Shown here one piece after another: positions 11,119 to 21,890 of a stretch of 64,000 nucleotides of DNA. The translations under genes were made by a program, and so were the position numbers. The stretch lies in contig NC_071332.1 in NCBI RefSeq assembly GCF_010183535.1, forward strand, positions 6,138,001 to 6,202,000. The letters run 5' to 3'. Every line of letters begins with the position of its first letter. Position 1 is the stretch's first letter. This DNA comes from Caenorhabditis remanei (taxonomy: Eukaryota; Nematoda; Chromadorea; Rhabditida; Rhabditidae). The notes beneath the pieces are model-generated. The model ran no database searches, was not told where the DNA came from, and worked only from the letters and a program-made list of their open reading frames with translations.

Positions 11119-12111
11119 ATGTCATTCGAAAGACTTCAGAGAGATTTGCATGAGGCCATCGAAGGCGTCAACCGGTACAACCCGGAAAATGTGTCCGATC
11201 TGGCTGCCTGTGTGCAAGCTATGGTTGCCGAGAACAAGTACGACAAAGACATTGTTCTCACAATTCTCAAGCTTTACCAGCTCAATCCGGAAAAGTGAGT
11301 AACAAAATGAGTCAGTTAAGAATGCAAATACATTTTTACAGGTACGATGAGGCTGTCGTTCGGCAAGTTCTCCTCAAGACATTGATGGTGTTGCCATCAA
11401 GTGACTTTGCTCTCGCTAAATGTCTCATTGACACCAACAGACTCGGATCTCAAGAGCTCCGCCGCATCTTCGACTTGGGAGCAGTGCTCGAATCCTGCAA
11501 CTTTGCCGTCTTTTGGAAGTTGATGAAGGGAACTTACAAGGTTGGTACTAGATATATATATTTGTTGGAAGTTGTTGGTTTTCGGAGTTGAAGTAAAGCA
11601 AATCTAATTCCAATCACTCTTTTCAAAAATTATTTTGATTGTGTAATTCAAATATATTTCTAGCCGTCAACGAACACAACTGAGCCATTCAAAGTTCCAT
11701 CAGAGATCCCAAAAATGGTCAAACATTTGGTTGGATTCGAGGATTCTATCAAGCATTGTAAGTCAAATTTCACTAGAATTCCTTTCGAAATCAATGATTT
11801 TTCAGATGCCTGTCGCGTCATCAGTGTGACATTCCAAAACATTGAGAAAAAACTTCTGAGCCGTCTTCTTGGTGGAGCCAGCGACAAAGAAGTGACCGCT
11901 CTGGCAAAGAAGTTCGGATGGGAAGCCAAGGAAAATGGTGATGTGTTCTTCGTCGCCAACCACGAAGGAACCATCAAAACACGAAATATCGATGAGAAAA
12001 TTCAGTTCTCCCGTAAGTTTTTAAAATGAAAAAAACAATTGTAGCGAATTATTTTCGTTTCCAGATGTCGCCGATCTTCTGACCAGCATTCAACCACCAT
12101 TGACCCACTGA
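11119..12111 (+). CDS. eif-3.K: Eukaryotic translation initiation factor 3 subunit K
   Basis: Five exons (11119-11294, 11342-11540, 11664-11757, 11806-12012, 12065-12111) give 240 aa, matching the nematode eIF3k length. eIF3k is a non-essential peripheral subunit of the cytosolic eIF3 complex, which binds the 40S subunit during initiation. The sequence shows the N-terminal HEAT-like helices (LAACVQAMVAENKYDKDIVL, LKLYQLNPEKY) and the C-terminal winged-helix/PCI part (VISVTFQNIEKKLLSRLLGG, VTALAKKFGW, FFVANHEG). It follows the tRNA deacylase gene by about 120 bp and probably shares its promoter. In C. elegans eif-3.K is T16G1.11 as I recall, consistent with the neighbouring DUF1679 gene. The 3' end converges on the rhodanese gene 180 bp away. 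Confidence 0.95.
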
Positions 12112-12292
12112 TCTATCCATTGTCATTGATATAATAATACACTTGTTTTTGTTGGTTGACTTTTCCCTTTTCCCGTATTTATATAACTTCCCATCTCTTT
12201 TTTCATAAACTTTATTTTGTTAATTGTTAACAAATTGACCCGCATTATGTACATATAATTTATGATTTCCAGTCCTTTCAGCTATCGTGCTC

Positions 12293-15278
12293 CTAACTTT
12301 CCACTGTCGTTCCAATTACTTTCAATCCATCGGGAGCACGGACAACCCATTCTGGCCAGCCACCGAAATATATTTTCCCATTGTATCCGGAACGTGTCAA
12401 AGCCCACCAAACCATTGATGAGCGAAGTGATGTGGAGCAGTATATGATCTGAAAACGAAATCATTGCGAAGAATTTGTGATTTGCCATTGTACCACTGGC
12501 TTTCTCAACGACAAAGCATTATTGGTGAAGAGTCCTTTCAAGTGATCGATATCCTTCCATTGGCCAACAGCCCAGTCGTACACTGCATCCACTGGAATAT
12601 TTCGAGCTCCTTTGATATGTCCGTACAATGCTCCTTGGGCTGTTCCGAGGAATTCATCTTTAGTTTGAGCATCCACAACATCAAAATTATCAATTTCAGT
12701 GTTCAGAAGAACATCATCGTAGGTAATTATTACAGAATCATTCCATGAAGCAAGGAAATCTCCTTGCCTCGGTTTCCCTGCAACGTCTCCTTGTTCTGTT
12801 TTATATTGACCACTTCTAGCTTGATGAGTTTTCCATCCCAAGTATCCCCCAGATAGAAGAGAAACTTTTTGATGACCGAACAGTTTAAAAATCCAAACAG
12901 TATAAGCACTCCATATCATTTGTCCTCTATCGTACACAATGACGTGGCAATCGTTATCAATTCCTTGTGATCTCGCGAATCGTTGGAATTGAAGTGGATG
13001 GACTGGTACACCAGCGTGACTTAAATTCGAATGGAAAATGAGACGAGCGGATTCAAGATGATCAATTGAGAAGGCGTCACGACTTTTCGCCTCATCGCCG
13101 CTCGCCGCTTCGAGAATACAAATCTTTCGTTTCGTAATCAAAAGGGTTAGCAGATGGTTTGGAGTGATTTCCATATCGGATCGTTTTGAGAGAAGACTGG
13201 ATTCCATTGATGGGCGGGGCTGAAACTAGGGAATTCTAGAGAAAAATTAGGAAGGTTTGAACTTACAAGTCCATAAGATTCCTTCTGAAAAGTGTTTGCT
13301 GAGGAAACGAAAAAGAAGAATGAGATGATTGTGGCAAGAATGAATACGGCGAGAAGGGTTACTGTAGCAGAAACGCAAGCGATTTTCCATCGTTTTGAAG
13401 TGCTCTGGAAATAAAAATGAGTGGATTTAGAGAAGAAGTCACGGAATCTGTTTTGAGTAAATTGGTTCAATTTTTTTGTTATACTTTTAGCAAGAATATA
13501 GCTCAATTGTTGTTGCTGAAATTTTTACGACAGTTTCATGTAGCTTTGAGATGTAAAGGTTTTAAAGGAAGCTTCTGAAAGTCCCTCCGGTTTGAATCAG
13601 TTCATATCAAAACAATAAGAAAAACTTAATATATCAAAAGCTACAAAAACATAATATTTCGTAAGTGACGCCCATTTGCATACTGTATTTCAGCTTCCTA
13701 CATTCAACCCGCAGTATCTCGAAAACTAGAAAACTTATCTGAAAGTGTGTAACTATGAAAACGGAGATAAAAACAAGCCAAATAACTTTGTAATTGATAT
13801 CTTTTTGATAGCTCTTCTGGCATTTGAGATATGTGGTTTCAAAGACAGGCGATAAAAAAGAATGTAGCTTGAAGCTGAATATCTCAAAAGTTAGAAGAGC
13901 TATCAAAAAGTTGTCAACTGCAAAGACAAAGATCTAAACATTTTCTTGAACGAACAGCTTCTAAAACTACCTTTCGAGTTTCCTTCCTAGAAGAGTGTCG
14001 GTTAAAAGAATCACCCATAAATGGTGTGGATGTAAGTGTAAAAACTTGCATTGAATCGTCATACATCACGAAAAACTCTTAATCAGTATAATTCAACGCT
14101 GTCCCCTTGTTCACTCACTCTTGACATTAATTCTTTTTTTCTATTCTTTTATTCCAATTTTCCCTTTTCACAACACCCTTTTCACTTCTTCAGTCTCCGT
14201 GTCATTAAACGAATTTCTGGCGGGCGGAATCTCTTTTTTCGAATCGCATTTCATTTCGAGAAACCTAATAATTATGTGATTTATGGTTGGGTGATAATGT
14301 GAAAAATGATAAGGATTATCACTCGAAAGTACTACTTAGACCTTGAAAACTATGAAGAATAGCAACTGACTACTCACATTTTTTGGGTTATGAATGGCGA
14401 TGTGGGTGGGTGTCATTGGAGGTGGAATCGGAGGAGGGGTCCCCATCATCGGAACTTTTTTTGCCTGTAATATATTCGTGAAATTAGGAAATGAGTTGAT
14501 AACATCTGGGTTAGTGAACAAGTCGGTGTACAAGACTTCATGGTAAAAACATCTTTTGAATGAAATGTTTGTCAGGAAAAATTAGAAAACTTTGAGAAGG
14601 TATCATTGAGTCGCAAGTGGTCTCATACATATTTGATATTTCTGATTTTCTGTATTGGGTAGTTCTAGATTTTTAGATTTATAAGTTGTAACTGTTGAAT
14701 TTTTTTCAGGTTTTGAGATATAGCGGTTTAAGAGAAGGTAACAGAAAAAGACAGGCTACGAGTGGCTCCAGCCGGAGATGATATAACTTTGAAACTAATG
14801 GAGCGATAAAAAGGCTACTTAAAGCAAAATATGTACAACGTAATGCTAATTATTTTTGTAGTTAGCAACTTTTTGATAGTTCACTCAGTTTTTGAGAGAA
14901 TAAAGAGGAAATTAGTTGCAAACTTTTTGATATTGCTTCTAGTTTTTGAGATAAGCCGCTTCAAAGTGAGGCTCTGAACCGGAGAAAACGTTCATTTTCA
15001 CTTCATTTTGAAGATTCAGAACTTTTCAAATTATCTCTGTTTTTTTTTTTTTTTTATTTAAAGTCTACTTCCAGTCACTTTTCCTCTACAATCCCATACA
15101 AAATCTCAAACCAACTCACCATTTTCCTCTCGGTTCTCCTCACTCTTCCCAACTCATCGTAGAAATAATCAGGGTCTTCATATTCTTTTGTATCTAACTC
15201 TTCAACAGTGTTATACACATCTTCCACAGTTTTCGTCTCATATTCTTTTGGTCGAACTCCAACCGACCACTTCTGCAT
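12293..15278 (-). CDS. Membrane-anchored tandem rhodanese / mercaptopyruvate sulfurtransferase
   Basis: Five exons (15120-15278, 14378-14464, 13267-13404, 12494-13219, 12293-12448) join in frame to 421 aa. Residues 1-82 are a polar tail with acidic and proline-rich parts (PPPIPPPMTPTHIA). A single membrane segment follows at about 90-116 (VTLLAVFILATIISFFFFV, preceded by KRWK), then two rhodanese domains. Domain 1 shows VIVYDRGQMIWSAYTVWIF and LLSGGYLGW. Domain 2 shows DAQTKDEFLGT, IKGARNIPVDAVYDW and the active-site loop IIYCSTSLRSS with Cys374. The enzyme transfers sulfane sulfur; MPST members make persulfide or H2S from 3-mercaptopyruvate. The anchor is unusual, since most MPSTs are soluble; KRWK before and polar sequence after suggest the catalytic part is on the far side of a membrane. 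Introns 1 and 2 are long and repeat-bearing. An isolated soluble start (Met at 13207) is an alternative. Confidence 0.82.
13630..13935. repeat. Dispersed TTTTTGATAG / GTTGTCAACT repeat in intron
   Basis: Inside intron 2 of the rhodanese gene this stretch contains GATAGCTCTTCTGGC and GAAGAGCTATCAAAAAGTT in opposite senses plus short words shared with intervals near 14.7, 27.5, 45.8, 49.3 and 54.3 kb. It reads as a degenerate copy of one dispersed AT-rich inverted-repeat family. No coding potential is seen. Confidence 0.5.
14640..14990. repeat. Dispersed TTTTTGATAG repeat in intron
   Basis: Second copy of the same AT-rich family in intron 1 of the rhodanese gene, with TTTTTGTAGTTAGCAACTTT and GATAGTTCACTCAGTTTTT words. 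The corresponding part of the duplicated block near 27.4-27.9 kb has the same sequence with an extra ~110-bp insertion. Confidence 0.5.
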
Positions 15279-15889
15279 TTCTGAAATCTTGTTGGTGTTT
15301 TGATACAGAGAGAGAGAGCAATGAAATGGGGGAGGATCGAGAACGAGAGAAAAATGGTAATGAAAAAATGTCTTTTAGGGGAATAAAGAGAAGTGAATCA
15401 GCTACAAAAATCTAATCGTTTAGGTTGACCGACCGGAGAAAGAGATGGGAGGTTGGCTGACTGTTTTGTGTTCCAAGGACGTTTCGGCTTACCTTTTCAC
15501 CTACATTTTTCTCCAGTCTTCTCCTGTTTCGGATCACTATTTCCGAAAAGAGGCATACCTCATCTCCCCCTTCTTTTTTCTTCCCTTTTTATCCTCCACG
15601 GGTTGAATGCGCAACTTTGGCGCGCTTTGAAACAAAAGAAATCTGGTATTAAGCAGCGAGGGAAATGGATATGTATGCGGTAAGAGGGCAATGTGTTCAA
15701 CAAAATCATTTTAATATCATGGTGATAACGATTGTATGTAGACAACAAGAAGAGAAGTGATAAAAGATAATAAAAAGGACAAGGGAACTGAAGAACGGCT
15801 GTGGGGATAAGAATGGCATGGAACTGGACTTTCCAGTTATTCAGAAAGATATTGTGTGAAGAAATTACGAAAATAATATATCAATTTCT
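15279..15889. other. Upstream flank of the rhodanese gene
   Basis: This 610-bp region upstream of the rhodanese start carries an AGAGAGAGAG tract near 15308 and G/A-rich sequence, and it is repeated nearly unchanged at 28346-28950. It probably includes the promoter. The open frames in it have no splice support. Confidence 0.5.
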
Positions 15890-16456
15890 GTTGAGAACGA
15901 ATTCAAATCTGGCATCTTTCCAAGTGGATTCTTCTGGCAGAAACCGTCTTTTCAGAATTGAAACATGTGATTTATAGTGAGACGTGTTTTACATCTATAA
16001 TAGTACCGTATCTGAAAATGGTACTGTAACTGACGTCACAGGGTATCATGAAATTTTCACATTATCTTTCGCCACACCAAATATTATTATTCAAGATGAA
16101 AATGTCACAGATTTCTCTTATTCAGTATGACTTCAATAATATGAAAACCTTTACTTCTCCATTTCTCCTAGATATTTGATGAGAATCGCAGACAACTTTA
16201 TATTTTAATTTTCCATGTTTTGCATCTGGAATTCGAGTTGAGCATACTGAAAATTTTGAGTTTTATCAGTGGTGATGGACAACGAATTCTTGATAATTAG
16301 ATACATGCTCATTTCATTACTATCTCGACAACGTTCAGAAATCAATCTTCTCCCGTAAATTGCTTTTTGATAGGGTTTCATCAATGGGCTGATCGAGATT
16401 TCATGGTGTTCCAAACGGGTTCGAATTTGATGAAACCGGAAGTTAAAACGTTTCAA
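15890..16456 (-). pseudogene. TANGO2-like gene remnant (exons 4 and 5)
   Basis: Two pieces of a TANGO2-like gene are visible. About 16210-16456 reads EHHEISISPLMKPYQK and RRLISERCRDSNEMS, matching exon 4 of the complete copy at 18179-19205. About 15890-16012 matches its exon 5, but the conserved YGTR start and following codons are broken. No exons 1-3 are present. It lies directly downstream of, and in the same orientation as, the F-box gene at 16581-17858. I take it as a decayed duplicate, not an expressed gene. Confidence 0.75.
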
Positions 16457-16580
16457 AAAAGATGTTATTGAAAAGATATCGCAACAATACTTGTGTTGCA
16501 GATAAAAGACAAAAATAAAGTAGCAATACTGAAAACAAAACCTAAATTCAACAAATCATCTGGTCATTTAGAGAAGTTGC

Positions 16581-17858
16581 TCATACACAGATTGCTTGAT
16601 GCTTATCTCTCACGACGTGTGCGTTTTCAGTTGAGTCCCAGACAACGAAAGAGAGACATTTCGAAGTAATTATTATAGAAGCTCCTTGTCCATCACTGTC
16701 TCTAATCAGATAGTCCAGACTTTCAGATGTTATTTCTTCCGATTTGTAACTGTTGTGAATATCGATCATTTTTCTGAAATCAGATTAGAAGTCTAGCTGC
16801 ATAACTTGCATAACGCATAACGTTCAATGTCTATTGTAATGAAAAAAATACCTCTTTCTCCATTTGACTTTTAAGGCATCTTTTGATGAGCCCCGATGGT
16901 GTATTTCGATATTTTCCATTATTTTTATTATTTTCTTATTGTCGAATAAGATTACACTAGGATAGTAGTGATCATCCAAATCGATTGACAATGATTTCAA
17001 ATTTTCGAATCCTTGATTTGTCTTCCATTCATTTAGAAATTTAATAATAGAAGAAATGTCGAAATCAGTGTTTCGAAAAATGAGGTTTCTTCCTTTGAAG
17101 TTGAGCAATATATCGTCCCCATAGTTTCCACAAGTGTCGATTTCTAAGTAATTCATATCATAAATCACAGAATTGTGGCTGAGTCTGCCATTCAGATTGC
17201 CTTCAAGTTTGATGTATTCTTGGGCTGGATAATCAGTGAAATAAGATTCCAACTCTTCTGTTGTTAGTTCATCTGATATCTTAATTTCACTGCTATTGAC
17301 ACCTTTGAGAATTGGTGGCAGCTCGTTATTAGTTGATCTGATTTGATAATCGATAGGAGGTCCGAAAAACCGATAAATATAATCATGAACTCCTTGTATG
17401 ACAGCTTCTTTCTGGTCCCTATCGTATAAATATGTCGTTGCCCATTTTAATGAATAGTCCATACTGAAATGATACTGTTAGCTTAACAGGAATAAAACAA
17501 AATTCAATCAGAGTGTAAATTTATTTGGAAAAACTCACTAGCATGATGTATTTCGTTTCATTCCAAAAACATGAATTGGAGTTTCATGATCATATCTAAA
17601 TCGATATGGAGATAATGTGACACATTGGCTGAATCGTTTGAACATATTCAAACTACGTGGGTCTGGAGTTATATAGATGATGTTGTTGGATAGTAAGTGG
17701 TATTCAATTGTTGTGATTCTATTGAATTGATAATGTTGATTGGATCGAATCAAATGTTTGAATCTATTGGAGCAGAAGGATAAGAGAAGTAGTTCTTCGA
17801 AACTAAAGTTTTCGAAAACTTTTCTCAGAATTACAGCTGGGAAATTGAGAAGTCGCAT
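16581..17858 (-). CDS. F-box protein, FBXB type (FBA_2 domain)
   Basis: Three exons (17539-17858, 16852-17463, 16581-16773) give 374 aa with intron phases identical to the three related genes in this window. Residues 1-45 are an F-box (MRLLNFPAVILRKVFENF, FEELLLLSFCSNRFKHLIRS). The rest is the nematode FBA_2 region, with ELPPILKGVNSSEIKI, LLNFKGRNLIFRNTDF, SIIKFLNEWKTNQGF and the terminal SLDYLIRDSDGQGASI and LSFVVWDSTENAH. F-box proteins recruit substrates to SCF ubiquitin ligases through SKP1; the FBXB/FBA_2 group is a rapidly expanding Caenorhabditis family with largely unknown targets. It is the most diverged of the four copies (for example TSCY at the exon 1 end where the others have TVCW) and lies on the opposite strand from its relatives. 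Confidence 0.87.
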
Positions 17859-18178
17859 TGGTGATTCTGAAAAGACAAGATTTGGATGGTTTTGAAATGA
17901 GAAGAAAGAGATGTGAGGGTTGCTCAGAAGATGTGGCACTGTGAGTGACGTGAACACACTCAAATCAATATTAGGTCAACCTTTTATTTGAATGGGATGT
18001 TCTTGTGTGTTTCACAGTTATTCTTTATCAATTAAAAACTTTTTTTACAAGTGAACAAGGCGGGAGATAATAAGAAGGACAGGGGAAAGAATGAGTATGG
18101 GGAGATGAATGACACCATTCTCGAATTTTTAGTTATTCAGAGAGATATTGTGTGGAGAAATTTCTAAAAAATATCATA
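17859..18178. other. Spacer upstream of the FBXB gene
   Basis: This 320-bp spacer lies between the TANGO2-like gene end and the F-box gene start, both minus strand. It holds the F-box gene promoter side. No additional gene is seen. Confidence 0.5.
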
Positions 18179-19205
18179 TCAATTTCTGTTGAGAACGAAT
18201 TCAAATCTGACATCTTTCCAAGTGGATTCTTCAGGCAGAAACCGTCTTTCCAGGATTGAAACGTGGTCATCTTGATTGATAGTGAGAAGTGTGTGACATC
18301 GAGTACCGTATCTGGAAAGAAAATGCTCTAAATGAAAAAATTGAAAGTTTCCTCACTCTCTTGTACTTAATGAAAATCGCTGACAATGGTCGGTTATATT
18401 CATCTGTATTCTGTGTCTGAAACTGGAGTTGAGCATCCGGATAACACTGACTTTTATCAGTGGCAACGGACATTAAATTCTCGAAAACTTGTTCCACACT
18501 CATTTCATTACTGTCTCGAAGGCGTTGAGAAATTAATCTTCTCCCGTAAATTGCTTTTTGATAGGATTTTGTCAATGGACTGTTTGAGATTACATGGTAT
18601 TCTAAATCAGAATTTGTATCTCAAAAAAGAAGAAAGATAAGCTCACCGTCATCCCATTCGCAGACTTCAATCTTGTCAACTTGCTGGTTAGTCAGTGTTT
18701 TCACATCATATAATCCGGAATCGTTTCTAAAATAAAGTATTTCAAAATTCTGTATGTTTCCCAAAAATTCAGCCAACTCTGTTCACTTACTGTTCCAATC
18801 CAACCAACTGAAACCCATTATACTTTCCAGCATCTTTCTTCAACGACTCCATTATTTCTGAAGTGTCATTCGCCTTCAGAAATGAATTCACTATTCCACC
18901 TCTACTCGGAGCATTCAAATCTTTTGATTCTTGAGTTTGTGTAATTGAAAGCATCATTCCAATCCTTCCATTTTTAGTCATACCAGTCCATTTTTTAGTC
19001 ATACCAGTCCATGCTTCGTCTTGTTCATCAACACCTGGAATAAGTTTTGAAAAGCTGGTTTTCCAGAAGGCTTACCACTCAGAATCTCATCATGCCAATG
19101 CATTTCTTTTGTAGGTCGAAGTAGGTATTCATCTCGATTGTTTAAAAGAATCAGCGTATACTTGTCGAGAGAAGATCTAGCAGTTTTGATGAATGTGATG
19201 CACAT
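18179..19205 (-). CDS. TANGO2 / NRDE family protein, copy A
   Basis: Five exons (19076-19205, 18791-19034, 18647-18726, 18367-18601, 18179-18311) give 273 aa, the usual TANGO2 length. The N-terminus carries the NRDE signature (LILLNNRDEYLLRPTK), and the last exon has YGTRCHTLLTINQDD and LERRFLPEESTWKDV, the TANGO2 C-terminal motif. TANGO2 proteins act in the cytoplasm and mitochondria; the C. elegans members HRG-9 and HRG-10 affect haem mobilisation. In this copy the conserved GTW segment after exon 1 is altered: the read-out is WTGMTKKWTGMTK, a near repeat of seven residues, where copy B has RGTWTGMTK. The frame stays open, so the gene may be functional, but this segment is conserved in the family. 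It is divergent from the FBXB gene at 19749. Confidence 0.87.
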
Positions 19206-19748
19206 TTTGTCAGTTAGAAATAAGAAATGAAGAGAAATAGAAGAAAAAGAAGAAAAGTTGAACTGGGCGTCAATTGCATCACTTGTTTGTTATCACTGAT
19301 ATGTTCAAACATTATCACAATAACAATGATCACTGATGTAAGATCCGGGCCTGATTTTAATATTTTGGCATACAAGATTCACTATTTCACACGTATATTA
19401 AAGGCAGTTTGAAGGAGTCAGAAGTAGGTTTCAGATGAAAGAAATGATGTATTTAAAAATCTTGATCAACTGACAAACTTTGAGAAACTTTTGTTGAATC
19501 ACGTTTCGTCCAAATTCTTCTTTTTTATCCGAGTATTACAAAGAGTAGATCATCAATTTTGTGGTATACATCGATGTACACAAATTCTCCCAGAACAGTT
19601 CTTATTCAAACAACTGCACCTACATACATTCAGGGATATTTGGTATTGATGTTATTGATTTTGCGTGTGCACATCATCTGAGTAACCAGTGGATATACTT
19701 TCTCTTACCTCACATTTCTTCGTCATCCATATCTTGAGTATTTCAGCA
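19206..19748. promoter_or_regulatory. Divergent promoter region (TANGO2-like A / FBXB)
   Basis: This 540-bp region between the divergent TANGO2-like and FBXB genes is copied at 26340-26800 and, in a more diverged form, at 29977-30475. It ends in ATTTCAGCAATG, an acceptor-like site at the FBXB start that could take SL1. No coding frame is credible. Confidence 0.5.
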
Positions 19749-20973
19749 ATGCGACTTCTCAATTTCCCAGATGTAGTTCTGAGACAATTCTTTGAAAACT
19801 TCAGTTTCGAAGAGCTGCTTAAATTATCATTTTGCTCCAATAGAATCAAAAGTTTGATTCGATCCAATCAACACTATCGATTCAGAAAAATGAAAACGAT
19901 CGCTTATTATCTAACATCCGAATCCATGTTCAATATTACCGGAAAGTCCACCTGTTGTTACCTGCACTTGACATTAATGCCCCACCCCGGAGAACATGGA
20001 AATCCGATGAAAATATTTGGAATGGAGCCAGGTACCGTATGCTGGTGAGTGTTCTACTTTTCAAATAATCATGGCCACACGTTGGCTACTTTTCTTCTTC
20101 TTAAACTATCAGCGATTTTCAGCTCTAATTATTCTGAGTCGTCAAATGTATATTTGTACCGAAAACAAAAAGAAGCCGTCATTCAAGGAGTTCATGAATA
20201 CCTTTTCCAGTTCTTTGGATCTTCTATTAATTATACAATCTTTTCGCAAAAAACAACGGAATTACCTCCAATTCTCAAACATGTCAGCGGCAGTGATATC
20301 TGGGTACCAGATGATAAAACAGAAGAGGAGTTGGAGTCTTATTTCACTGATTATCCTATCCAGAAATATCTTAAACTAAGTGGCAAGTTAAATAGCAGAT
20401 TTATTCCAAATTCTGTTGTTTATCGAAATGAATACTTGAAAATCGACAGTGGAAATTATGGAGACGAGATGTTGCACAACTTCAAAGGAAGACATCTTAT
20501 TTTTATATACACGAATTTCCGTGATTCTACTATTATTCAATTTCTAAACAAATGGAAGTCTAATCAAGGATTTCAAAATTTGAAAGCTTTGTTTATTAAT
20601 TTGTTCGACAAGGTGTTCGACAATCTTGAAATAATGAGGAATATCGATGTAAAACATAGGAAACCATCAGAAGACGCGCTACAGGTTAAGTGGAGAGATA
20701 TGTAAGTGTTAATCAGGCAAATCTGCACTGAACGTTTGCTAAATATTAAGCAATTCATCTGAAAACACCCAAATGTCAATACAAATTTTCAGGAAAACGA
20801 TCAGCATACCCCACACTTGCAGCACAGAGGAAAAGAGATTAGAGAGTCGGGACTATTTGATCAGAGACGGAGATGGTCAAGGAGCTTCTGTAGAGATAAC
20901 TCCAAAGGGTCTTTCGTTCGTCGTCTGGAATTCAACTGAAAACACGCATATAATGGGAAGCAAGAATGATTGA
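19749..20973 (+). CDS. F-box protein, FBXB type (FBA_2 domain)
   Basis: Three exons (19749-20044, 20123-20701, 20793-20973) give 351 aa. The F-box (MRLLNFPDVVLRQFFENF) is followed by the FBA_2 region with ELPPILKHVSGSDIWV, LHNFKGRHLIFIYTNF, IIQFLNKWKSNQGF and the last-exon DYLIRDGDGQGASV. As for the family, an SCF substrate-adaptor role is expected and the target is unknown. Compared with the copy at 33140-34414, the exon 1 variable stretch and the segment after the NKWKSNQGF helix are shorter, but the frame is intact. The start follows TTTCAGCA, a likely trans-splice site. A TANGO2 exon-4 fragment and then an LTR element lie just downstream. Confidence 0.88.
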
Positions 20974-21206
20974 ACCTAAGTATAAACGAAGTCTATGAGA
21001 CACAAACTGATTTCGAATATTCTAATTATGTTTCGAGTGTTACTATTTTTACAGACTGTCGTCATATTCTTCTACACTTTAATACCTATTTAATATATCT
21101 ATTCAAGTATTTAATAGTAATATATATCATGTCTATTTAATAAAAACTTTTTTTCTACATTTCAACTTCCGTTTTGACCAAATTCAAAGCATTCAAAATG
21201 TAATCT
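20974..21206. other. 3' flank of FBXB gene
   Basis: AT-rich 3' flank with AATAAA near 21139, likely the poly-A signal of the FBXB gene. The same layout follows the FBXB gene at 33140-34414. Confidence 0.5.
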
Positions 21207-21394
21207 ATGTAATCTCAAAAAGTCCATTGATCAAACCCTATCAAAGAGTATATCACGGGAGAAAATTGATATCTGAATGTCTTCGGGACAGTAATGAGAG
21301 GAATGTGGAACAAGTTTTCGAGGATATGACGACCATCTCCACTGATGAAGCTCGATGTTTTCGGGATGGTCAATGTCAGTTTCAATCAAAAATG
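21207..21394 (+). pseudogene. TANGO2-like exon 4 fragment
   Basis: About 188 bp on the plus strand match exon 4 of the TANGO2-like genes, reading VISKSPLIKPYQRV, HGRKLISECLRDSNER, VEQVFEDM and a terminal FQSKM before TAG. No other TANGO2 exon is nearby. The same fragment follows the FBXB gene at 33140-34414 and, on the minus strand, the one at 16581-17858. Confidence 0.75.
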
Positions 21395-21519
21395 TAGATG
21401 GCAATAGTCAACCGTTTTCAGGAGTTTCTATCAAATATCCAAAAGGAGCTAGGAAGTTGGGATTTCCAGATTGATAGTTTCCCTCTGCACCTAGATTTTA
21501 AACTAAAGCGTTCACAACC

Positions 21520-21794
21520 TGTTGTGTCTCGTGCTAATAGAGAAACAATGTATATTTATCACTCGTTTATTAGTGATAAAGAATAATAGAATGAGGGGGA
21601 CAAGGGTAACAATCCTTCACGGGTCACGTTCCGGATTCAGGTATATAACTACAACTGACTTTAGAACGAGAGGAAAAGGATGACAATTCCTCTTCGCGGG
21701 CAAACGGGGGAATACGAGGGAAAGCGGGTAGATCAAAACGATAGATCAAAAATAATATAAATAATCTTTGTGACTTAATAACAACGTCACAACA
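21520..21794 (-). repeat. 3' LTR of the retrotransposon
   Basis: Left-hand copy of the 275-bp terminal repeat, which is the 3' LTR in element orientation. Immediately inside it the minus strand reads ACGTAGGGAGG, a purine run that fits the polypurine tract at 21795-21804. Confidence 0.9.
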
Positions 21795-21890
21795 CCTCCC
21801 TACGTAAAGATAAAACATACTGGTTAATCAGGTAACAACAATAATGGTATCAGGATAAGTAGAACAATAGGAATAATCACAAATAAGAAT

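Noticed and set aside
15453..15683. Plus-strand frame of 76 codons, repeated at 28520-28753
   Set aside because: It lies in the rhodanese upstream flank, has no splice sites or family resemblance, and is present twice only because the block is duplicated.
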